Shown here: in pieces, positions 8,303 through 14,813 of the stretch
How the letters are laid out: the number at the start of each line of letters is the position of its first letter
Position numbering within the stretch: position 1 is the stretch's first letter
Assembly (NCBI GenBank): GCA_944354265.1
Contig: CALVPX010000010.1
Span: forward strand, 1-43,505
Reading direction: 5' to 3'
Origin: an uncultured Clostridia bacterium
Lineage (GTDB): Bacteria > Bacillota > Clostridia > Christensenellales > Borkfalkiaceae
DNA length: 43,505 bases
The notes under the pieces: generated by a model
The model's database searches: none
Told to the model about the DNA's origin: nothing
The model's input: the letters and a program-made list of their open reading frames with translations, nothing else
Position numbers and translations under genes: made by a program

Positions 8303-9376
8303 ATGCGTGGAATGACTAATAGCATCAGACATTATATTGAAAAGTACTATTATACTCTTCATCTTGAAGAAAGCGGAATAACTGAAAATTCTGCTCTGCA
8401 GGACGCGGTTGCCGCATGTGTGGATAAGGCATTTGAGATTTGCGTTAAAGGCAGGGCGGGAGAAGATTATGGAATTTATAAATATCCCGAGGAAATAATG
8501 CAGGCAAGGGAAATTGTCGGGCGCGCCATTATGCAATTTCTCACTGCGGAAAGAGTGCGTTCCGATTGGTTTTCGGCTCTGCTGGAAGAAATAGTCGGCG
8601 ATTGCTTTGCAGAGTATAATCGGGAGAGAGAAACCGCAGGAAGCGGAAGAAAAGTCGGTTTTACTTATGGCAACGCGCAGTGCTTTATATCTGTTTCATT
8701 GAGGAATATTATGGCGTATTTTACCGTGTGCGGGATAAATAAGTACGATGATAAATTCAGGAGATGTTATTTGCCGGTCGATGACAATTTATGTGCTTAT
8801 ATAAATAAAATACTCCGTCAGTATCCCGATGATGTATTTTGTGGCGACAGGGATATGCTTATACATATCTTTTCGAATCTTCATTGGAGTGAAATAGGCA
8901 CATTAAAGTTGTGCCTTTCGCTTGTAGGTATGGCAGATATGCTGTGTAAAAGTGCCGCCCGATTCGAAGAAGATTGTAGTTTGAAAGAGCCGTATTCTGC
9001 CCTTGTTTTGTCATGTAAAATTTCGGCTTTAAGCAACCAACAAATTTTGCCGCAGGCAGACATTCAAAAATTATTGTCTGACAGCAATTTAAGTGCCGTA
9101 ATCGATAAATTGACTCGCGCATATGTGCCGTTCGGCGCATTATATGTCCTGCCCGACGGGCGAATTTTAGATTTAGCGACTCTGCCTTTGGGCCACGAGG
9201 AATTTTTTGAAATGACAGGCCTAACAGCACAATCTTTGAGTGAGGTAGGTTGGCTGCGTGCCAACACAAAAGCCGGCTACGTTCAGTTGCCCGATTGTCC
9301 GCTCACAGCAAAACAGGTAATTATATTGGAAGAAATTAAAAAAATTGCAGGCGGCAATCTGCAGATAAGGAGGTAA
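8303..9376 (+). CDS. Unrecognised helical protein, operon gene 7
   Basis: 357 aa starting 2 nt after the kptA stop, with GAGGAC upstream. Soluble and largely alpha-helical. The C-terminal segment (DGRILDLATLPLGHEEFFEM, then AKQVIILEEIKKIAGG) looks like a compact small domain. No nucleotide-binding or metal motif was found and I do not recognise the family. It is the last gene of the operon. No clear terminator follows; the next 180 nt carry a decayed small ORF and a new promoter. Confidence 0.65.
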   Translation: MRGMTNSIRHYIEKYYYTLHLEESGITENSALQDAVAACVDKAFEICVKGRAGEDYGIYKYPEEIMQAREIVGRAIMQFLTAERVRSDWFSALLEEIVGDCFAEYNRERETAGSGRKVGFTYGNAQCFISVSLRNIMAYFTVCGINKYDDKFRRCYLPVDDNLCAYINKILRQYPDDVFCGDRDMLIHIFSNLHWSEIGTLKLCLSLVGMADMLCKSAARFEEDCSLKEPYSALVLSCKISALSNQQILPQADIQKLLSDSNLSAVIDKLTRAYVPFGALYVLPDGRILDLATLPLGHEEFFEMTGLTAQSLSEVGWLRANTKAGYVQLPDCPLTAKQVIILEEIKKIAGGNLQIRR

Positions 9377-9380
9377 TTTT

Positions 9381-9471
9381 ATGAGGCGGACAATTCCCTC
9401 AGATTGAAAAAATTGCACCACGTGCGCAAGATGGGGAGGAGACTGCCGTGATTACCACTAACATTTTGTAA
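9381..9471 (+). pseudogene. Frameshifted 29-codon small ORF
   Basis: AAGGAGG (9367-9373) lies 7 nt before ATG 9381. The frame stops after 8 codons at TGA. Removing one C from the CCC near 9396-9398 would instead give a 29-codon ORF ending at TAA 9469-9471. A good ribosome binding site in front of a broken frame suggests a decayed small gene or the 5' stub of a lost gene. It could be chance. Confidence 0.3.
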
Positions 9472-9495
9472 ATCTATGTTTTACTAAAATGCCCG

Positions 9496-9524
9496 TTGAA
9501 TTTCATATTTTACTGTGCTATAAT
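9496..9524 (+). promoter_or_regulatory. Sigma-A promoter for the DUF2779 gene
   Basis: TTGAAT (9496-9501), a 17-bp spacer and TATAAT (9519-9524) preceded by TGC, an extended -10. It separates the nuclease pair downstream from the WYL-kptA operon. Confidence 0.75.
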
Positions 9525-9560
9525 TTATTTATAAATTTTGTCGTTTTGTGAGGAGGAAAA

Positions 9561-11054
9561 ATGAATCTTTCAAAGAGTAAATACACGCGCTATTGCCAGT
9601 GCCCCAAAATGCTATGGATGGATACATACAAAAAGGAATGTGCAACCCAAGACCCGGCTTTGGAGCGTAGATTTAAAGAGGGCAACGAGGTGGGCGACCT
9701 CGCCATGGGGCTGTTGGGCGACTTTGTTGAAACGACCGCCTATACCGACGACGGTAAGTTAGATATTCCCACAATGCTCAAAAATACAAAAAAATATCTC
9801 GCACAGGGCGTGGAGAACATCTGCGAGGCGGCCTTTTCAAAGAACCGCTGCTATTGTGCAGTGGATATTCTGCATAAAACGGCGACGGGGTATGAGATTT
9901 ATGAGGTCAAGTCGTCTACGGAGATAACCGACGTATACCTTTTAGACTGCGCATATCAGAAGTGGGTGCTGGGAAATTCGGGGCTGAACATAGAGCACGT
10001 GTTCATCGCCTACATAAACAACAAATATGTGCGCAGCGGGGAGGTGGACATACATCAGCTGTTCACCATTGAGGACGTGACAGATAGATTGCCCCCTTAT
10101 TATGCCCAAGTTGCAGAAAATGTCGCTGCTGCGCTTGAATATATAGATAAAAAGGACGAGCCGGATATGGGCCCGGGTGCTCATTGCTTCAAGCCATATC
10201 CCTGTCTCTATTGGGATTATTGTACGCGCGATCTGCCCAAACCCAACGTGTTTGATCTGTACAGAATAAGCGGCTCCAAGGCAGAGGAATATTATAATAA
10301 AGGCATAGTAACATTTGCCGACGTGCTGCGGGCGGGCATAAAACTAAACAATATACAGTATAAGCAGGTCACATCCGAACAGTTTGACCTGCCCACGCAT
10401 GTGGATAAGCTCGGAATAAAGGCCTTCCTCGATACGCTCACATACCCGCTTTACTTTTTGGATTTTGAGTCCTTCCAGACCTGCGTGCCATTGTACGACG
10501 GCATACGCCCATATCAGCAGGTGCCCTTTCAGTATTCGTTGCACTATATAATTGAACCAGATGGCGAATTGCTGCATAAGGAATTTTTGGCGGACGAAAA
10601 TTCCGATCCTCGCCGCGCACTCGCCGAAAGGCTGGTGGAGGACATACCGCAGAGCGTATGTACGCTTGCATACAACAAGGCTTTCGAGTGTATGGTAATA
10701 AAGCAGCTCGCTGAAGTCTTCCCCGATTTGAGCGAAAAGCTTCTTAATATCCGCGAAAATATCCACGACCTGCTCGACGTATTCCGTGATGGATTTGTGT
10801 ACGATAAGGCTATGGGCGGGAGTTTATCTATTAAGAGCGTTTTGCCCGCAATGTTCCCCGATAATCCCGATTTAAATTACCACAACTTAAACGACGTGCA
10901 CAACGGCACCGAGGCTACTGCGACATTCCTTTCGCTCCGTGGAATGGAAAAGAGCGAGCGCGACAAACTCCGCGCAAGTCTTTTAGCCTACTGCAAGCTT
11001 GACACCATGGCAATGGTCAAGCTTTGGCAAAGATTGAGAGAGTTGTGTGTATAA
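9561..11054 (+). CDS. DUF2779 fusion: Cas4-like PD-(D/E)XK plus DEDD-type nuclease
   Basis: 497 aa. The N-terminal half is Cas4/RecB-like: D102, E115-x-K117 (YEVKSST), with Cys residues at the N-terminus (YCQCPKMLW) and a later cluster (CFKPYPCLYWDYC) of the kind that holds a 4Fe-4S cluster. The C-terminal half is the DUF2779 domain: FLDFESF, RPYQQVPFQYSLH, TLAYNKAFE and YCKLDTMAM, the spaced acidic residues of a ribonuclease H-like DEDD exonuclease. Predicted bifunctional nuclease; substrate unknown. The start has GAGGAGG upstream. Families of this type occur in mobile or defence contexts. Confidence 0.82.
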   Translation: MNLSKSKYTRYCQCPKMLWMDTYKKECATQDPALERRFKEGNEVGDLAMGLLGDFVETTAYTDDGKLDIPTMLKNTKKYLAQGVENICEAAFSKNRCYCAVDILHKTATGYEIYEVKSSTEITDVYLLDCAYQKWVLGNSGLNIEHVFIAYINNKYVRSGEVDIHQLFTIEDVTDRLPPYYAQVAENVAAALEYIDKKDEPDMGPGAHCFKPYPCLYWDYCTRDLPKPNVFDLYRISGSKAEEYYNKGIVTFADVLRAGIKLNNIQYKQVTSEQFDLPTHVDKLGIKAFLDTLTYPLYFLDFESFQTCVPLYDGIRPYQQVPFQYSLHYIIEPDGELLHKEFLADENSDPRRALAERLVEDIPQSVCTLAYNKAFECMVIKQLAEVFPDLSEKLLNIRENIHDLLDVFRDGFVYDKAMGGSLSIKSVLPAMFPDNPDLNYHNLNDVHNGTEATATFLSLRGMEKSERDKLRASLLAYCKLDTMAMVKLWQRLRELCV

Positions 11055-11078
11055 TTTTGAATAAAGTGAGATTAAATT

Positions 11079-11675
11079 ATGAGTTTTACTAAAGCAACAC
11101 TTGAAACGGCAATGAATAATTTAGCCAAAGCAGGGAAAATTTTTTCAAATGAAAGTCAATTTCAGTTTGATTTGGTATGGGAACTTCGTGAAATGGGATA
11201 TGATGTGGAGTTGGAGGTGTTGTCGGCTGATTGTGCACCAAGCGAGTTTTCAAAATTGGAAAAAGAGGAAAGGAAAAAATATTATACTGATATAATTATT
11301 AGAGATGATGAAAATTATATTGCAATTGAATTAAAGTACAAGACGCCCGACAAGGGAGTAATGCTTTATACAACAAACATTGGTAATTATTATGTGTTCC
11401 CGCAAGGAGCAGAAAATATAAGTTCGTATCTCTATTGGAAGGATGTTGAAAGATTAGAAAGCCTGGTTCATAAGAAAGTTCCCTTAAATTTTGATTCTAA
11501 TAAAAAGGTATATAAGGGTTATGCCGTATTGCTGACAAATGATAAGAAATATTGGGATGTAAAATGCTATGACCCTTGCTCTTTGCAAGAGAATTTTTTC
11601 CGTTTGACGGAAGACAAGTGGAGAACGAAAAACTTTGTTGGCATGTTAAATTGGATGGATTATCGGGCAAAGTAA
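11079..11675 (+). CDS. Putative PD-(D/E)XK endonuclease-like protein
   Basis: 198 aa. Residues 68-88 read YYTDIIIRDDENYIAIELKYKT, giving D71 and E84-x-K86 of a restriction-endonuclease-like core, with E25 on the preceding helix. Short for a full enzyme with a target-recognition domain. Codons are very A/T rich. It lies 24 nt after the DUF2779 gene and its TAA shares one base with the ATG of the next small gene (TAATG), so the three are probably one transcript. Function as nuclease is inferred from motifs only. Confidence 0.65.
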   Translation: MSFTKATLETAMNNLAKAGKIFSNESQFQFDLVWELREMGYDVELEVLSADCAPSEFSKLEKEERKKYYTDIIIRDDENYIAIELKYKTPDKGVMLYTTNIGNYYVFPQGAENISSYLYWKDVERLESLVHKKVPLNFDSNKKVYKGYAVLLTNDKKYWDVKCYDPCSLQENFFRLTEDKWRTKNFVGMLNWMDYRAK

Positions 11676-11929
11676 TGGATGGAAGAAAAGCAAGAAAAAA
11701 TGGAATTGGTTTTATTGATGAACGTGTTGATACTGAAGCCGCAGCTAAAACATATTATAAAGAAAAAGTTGAAGAACATTATCCAATAGAAATAAAAGGC
11801 AATTATCAATGTGATTGGAAAGACTTTGACTGCGGTATTACAAAGGTATCAGGAATTGATAAAACAGGAAAACAAATGCCAAAAAACATATCAGATTATA
11901 GCTTTTCGTATTTGCTTTTAGAAGTGTAG
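11675..11929 (+). CDS. Small unrecognised protein coupled to the nuclease
   Basis: 84 aa starting at ATG 11675 within the TAATG overlap; the frame is open further upstream but that part runs through the preceding gene. Contains GFIDERVDTEAAAKTYYKEK followed by a Trp/Cys-containing stretch. No known motif. It may be an immunity-like or antitoxin-like partner of the 198-aa protein, or a C-terminal piece separated from a larger gene; neither can be decided from sequence. Confidence 0.5.
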   Translation: MDGRKARKNGIGFIDERVDTEAAAKTYYKEKVEEHYPIEIKGNYQCDWKDFDCGITKVSGIDKTGKQMPKNISDYSFSYLLLEV

Positions 11930-11956
11930 CCATATGAACTTACTTGAACCTAAAAA

Positions 11957-12160
11957 TTGGTAAAAATTCGTATTTTGCAGATCTTACAAATATACAGCGA
12001 TGCCGACCACCCCTTAACTCATGTTGAGATGCAACGCGCCTTTTAAACGATTAAGGCATAGAGCATGAACGCAAGGCGATAGGCAAAAATATTGCAATTT
12101 TACGCGACTATTTTTGCGGCTTAAAACGAATAATGGACGGGCATGAATTAATAGACCCGT
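11957..12160 (+). pseudogene. Decayed N-terminal winged helix of a WYL-type regulator
   Basis: Not an intact ORF. From 11957 the frame reads LVKIRILQILQIYSDADHPL and continues THVEMQRA before a stop. Shifting frame near 12037 gives LLND, a stop, then GIEHERKAIGKNIAILRDYF. Joined, this matches the winged-helix start of WYL-family regulators (DHPLT..E.., then a GI.xERK.I..DI..L segment). One frameshift and at least one stop break it, and no WYL domain follows. The terminator at 12135-12167 overlaps its 3' end. A relic of a second regulator in the island. Confidence 0.7.
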
Positions 12161-12167
12161 CCTTTTT
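12135..12167 (+). terminator. Intrinsic terminator, plus strand
   Basis: GGACGGG (12135-12141) pairs with CCCGTCC (12156-12162), followed by TTTTT. Ends the 9561-11929 transcript. The rest of the gap 11930-12261 holds the WYL relic and the minus-strand terminator. Confidence 0.7.
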
Positions 12168-12175
12168 CATTATGC

Positions 12176-12207
12176 AAAAACTAGACCACACGCTCAGCGT
12201 GTGGTCT
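12176..12207 (-). terminator. Intrinsic terminator of the TIR gene
   Basis: Perfect 11-bp stem 12183-12193 with 12197-12207, loop of 3. On the minus strand it is followed by GTTTTT (12176-12181), as expected for the end of the TIR transcript. Confidence 0.8.
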
Positions 12208-12261
12208 GTTGAAATAATGAATCGTTAAAAAATACATACACTCAAGTTGCGTTAATGTAAT

Positions 12262-14655
12262 TTATTGCTGTAAATAATCACGGATAAAGTCACTGAAATA
12301 TAGTCCGTCCTGTTCTTCAACAAAGTTGCTAATAATTGCGATGGCCGAATCCGAAAAACCGCGCTCCTTCAAAGCCATTTTTAAGGTGCAATCAAATACA
12401 GGATAGTTAGGGTTGTTTGCTGCCATCTGCGCGTTGGTCAAAGCGTGAATCTCATAATCCAACTTCATGATTAATTCCGATGAAACTTCAGGCCACATGC
12501 CATCTTCGCGTCCGAATTCGCCATAAGGTTTCATACGGAACTGTAAATATTTTTTGCCGTCATAGTCGGGGTCGCCGCTTCTGCCTTTGCAGAATTGTAT
12601 ACTTTTAATACCATATGCCTCTCTGCGTTCGTAGATGTTATCGTAAATATAACAACAGGCAAAGAACGCAGTAAAGATATCATGTGTAATCTTATCTGTT
12701 GAAATTATAGCGCGGCGGTATAAATAGTTGAAGATTGAATCGCCGACCATTTCGGGGTCGTCGCCATTCATGCATTTTCCGTTTTTAAAATATTCAATGA
12801 GGAGGTACCTGAAGTCATGCGTGTCTCCCTGAAGCTTACAAAAAGCTATGTTTCCTAGCATGTTCTGTAACTTTTCCTTTGTTAAGTAAGCTCCATACTT
12901 GAAACGCGACAGTGTTCCTCGGTCATTCTCAAGGTCGTTTACGAATATGCCGACAGATTTTCCCACTATTTCAAACTTGTGTTTGGGGAAATCTTTTCCG
13001 CGGTTTGTGAGATAGATGAAGATGAGGTTTGAAAGCAGAAGAGGGTTCTTTTTAATTTCATCGCCTATGGCTCCGAGATGAACAAAGAAATCTGCTTTCA
13101 GCGCATCTGCATTCATGGCAGGGGCGGCAAAATCGAGCGGTGAGGTGGGGTCGCGCCTCATCTGTATGGGAGAGTCTGACTTTATCAACTTTTTGCTGAT
13201 GTTGTCGTACAGCTTCTGTTGGTCGCTTTCATCAAATCCGCGGAGAACATAAAGGGTCAGCCCGCCTTGGAATATAAGGTTGAGCTTGTCGTAATATGCC
13301 CGCGTGCGCGAAGTGAATATAAATCTGTCGCCAGCGTTGGATTTTCGGTATTCCTCGATCAAGCGCAGAAGCTTATCTTTCTTTTCATCGTTTACCTCGT
13401 CAAGCCCATCGAACACGATAGTGAGGGGATTGCCGGCATCGCCCCTTGCGCGAACGAGAATGTGTGTGGAGCGGTACTCGTCGGAGTCTACAAGATATCG
13501 ATTGAGTTCGTGCGACAATAGGTCGGTTAAATGATTGCAATCGGCAAGATATCCGTCATAGTCAATTACGTTTATGCGCAGGTAAAACATATCGTCGTCA
13601 AAATATCTGCGCATTAAATTGCTTATGTATAAACTCTTGCCCGTGCCGCCGTCGCCTATAAGATAAAAACTGCCGCCGTGTGCAAGCGCGTCCAATGATA
13701 TCGGTTGATTATCGGTTGCTCTGTAAACGTCGCGCTGAATATATCCCTTCTCGAAAGATAAAAGTGCATCTGCAATGCCCTGCAGATTTTCCGCAGGGGC
13801 TAAATCGGCATACTGGCTGCGCAGGCTGTATTTAAAATTTGCCTGTCCCTTTGTCATTCTGAACGCATAATTGCGCAAAACGTCCTCTTCAAGTCCGTTT
13901 CTTATTCTGTCGCAAATATTTTTAATGGCAGGCTGCTTGTTGTTCGCCATAGTAAAATGCGCGGCAAATTCAGACAGCTCTTTAAATACGTCGCCTTCGG
14001 GAAGGGCGGCAATTGCCTGTCCCACGTCATAATTCTCTGTGTTGAGGTAAATAACCAGCAGGTTCTTGTGCGACCAACTGCCCTCTTCAACTCTTTTCAG
14101 GGCAGTTTCAACTTCCATACGCACCCATTTACTTTTAATAGAGTGTTCAGAGAGTATGACAAGAAAGAACTTCGAGTTGTTTATTGCATTGCGTATGCAT
14201 TCCTCTATTAGCCCCTCGGCGTCTCTGTCGCTCTCCCATGCACGGTAGTGGGTATATACATGCTCGTCATTCTTGCCCGTTTCGTCAAAGTTATATGACT
14301 CTATTTGCGCTACAAGGTCGTCCTTAAACTGCTTGTCGTTGTGATTCCACGAAATAAACAGGTCATATCTTTTGCCCGCATTGGCAAAGCTATATTGCCG
14401 CTCCAGTTCAACGGTGTGCCGCAATCGGAATTCTTCAAGTGTTACCTTTGCTTCGTCGTTTTTTTCTGCCGCTTTTATATACCACTCTAACGCCTTTTGC
14501 AAATCGCGCTCAACGCCCATGCCATATTCATAGCAGGCAGCCAGCTCTATTTGCCCTTTCACTCTACCAGCTTCGGCGGCAAGCGCAAAGTATTTTACTG
14601 CTTCCGGCAGGTTTCTTTCTACACCGTAGCCGCCCTCTTTATAGATAAGGCCCAA
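12262..14655 (-). CDS. Sel1-TIR-NTPase (STAND-like) protein, 5' truncated
   Basis: 797 aa from TTG 14655; order Sel1 repeats, TIR, NTPase. Sel1-like repeats occupy about 1-75. The TIR domain is about 96-235, starting YDLFISWNHND, with W177 and E181 in the catalytic-Glu region. The NACHT-like P-loop NTPase has Walker A GDGGTGKS (334-341), Walker B LTIVFDGLDEV (411-421) and a sensor FTSRTRAY. A long helical C-terminus follows. Bacterial TIR-STAND proteins sense phage and deplete NAD+. TTG 14655 is not a convincing start: the same frame stays open and encodes more Sel1 sequence (FYYGDDEIEKDYAEAEFWF) up to a TGA at 14764-14766, with no start codon and no ribosome binding site. The 5' end is therefore missing or rearranged. 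Confidence 0.85.
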   Translation of the reverse strand: MGLIYKEGGYGVERNLPEAVKYFALAAEAGRVKGQIELAACYEYGMGVERDLQKALEWYIKAAEKNDEAKVTLEEFRLRHTVELERQYSFANAGKRYDLFISWNHNDKQFKDDLVAQIESYNFDETGKNDEHVYTHYRAWESDRDAEGLIEECIRNAINNSKFFLVILSEHSIKSKWVRMEVETALKRVEEGSWSHKNLLVIYLNTENYDVGQAIAALPEGDVFKELSEFAAHFTMANNKQPAIKNICDRIRNGLEEDVLRNYAFRMTKGQANFKYSLRSQYADLAPAENLQGIADALLSFEKGYIQRDVYRATDNQPISLDALAHGGSFYLIGDGGTGKSLYISNLMRRYFDDDMFYLRINVIDYDGYLADCNHLTDLLSHELNRYLVDSDEYRSTHILVRARGDAGNPLTIVFDGLDEVNDEKKDKLLRLIEEYRKSNAGDRFIFTSRTRAYYDKLNLIFQGGLTLYVLRGFDESDQQKLYDNISKKLIKSDSPIQMRRDPTSPLDFAAPAMNADALKADFFVHLGAIGDEIKKNPLLLSNLIFIYLTNRGKDFPKHKFEIVGKSVGIFVNDLENDRGTLSRFKYGAYLTKEKLQNMLGNIAFCKLQGDTHDFRYLLIEYFKNGKCMNGDDPEMVGDSIFNYLYRRAIISTDKITHDIFTAFFACCYIYDNIYERREAYGIKSIQFCKGRSGDPDYDGKKYLQFRMKPYGEFGREDGMWPEVSSELIMKLDYEIHALTNAQMAANNPNYPVFDCTLKMALKERGFSDSAIAIISNFVEEQDGLYFSDFIRDYLQQ

Positions 14656-14763
14656 ATAAGAATAGGCAAGCGTAAATTCTTTATCATTGTCCAGTAAATA
14701 CTTAAACCAGAATTCTGCCTCGGCATAGTCCTTTTCTATTTCATCATCACCATAGTAAAAATT

Positions 14764-14813
14764 TCATGCAAGAAAAAAAATTTCTAGTGTTACAATGTCT
14801 ACATTACTATACC
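14764..14813. other. Rearrangement or assembly junction between two decapitated genes
   Basis: To the left, minus-strand Sel1 coding sequence ends abruptly at 14764. To the right, plus-strand lipoprotein sequence becomes coherent from about 14811 (ACCACATGCGCACCC, i.e. TTCAPE, the mature lipoprotein start). The 50 bases between are A/T rich and give neither a proper start nor a signal peptide. They include a small palindrome AATGT-CT-ACATT. Base composition changes sharply here. Confidence 0.65.

Noticed and set aside
12183-12207. Hairpin as an insertion-sequence end pairing with 46-68
   Set aside because: On the minus strand it is followed by GTTTTT at the right distance after the TIR gene, so an intrinsic terminator is the simpler explanation.
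14770-14800. BlaI/CopY-type operator around TTACAATGTCTACATT
   Set aside because: Only a partial match to TACANNTGTA, and no BlaI/CopY-type regulator gene is nearby; the stretch lies in the junction.
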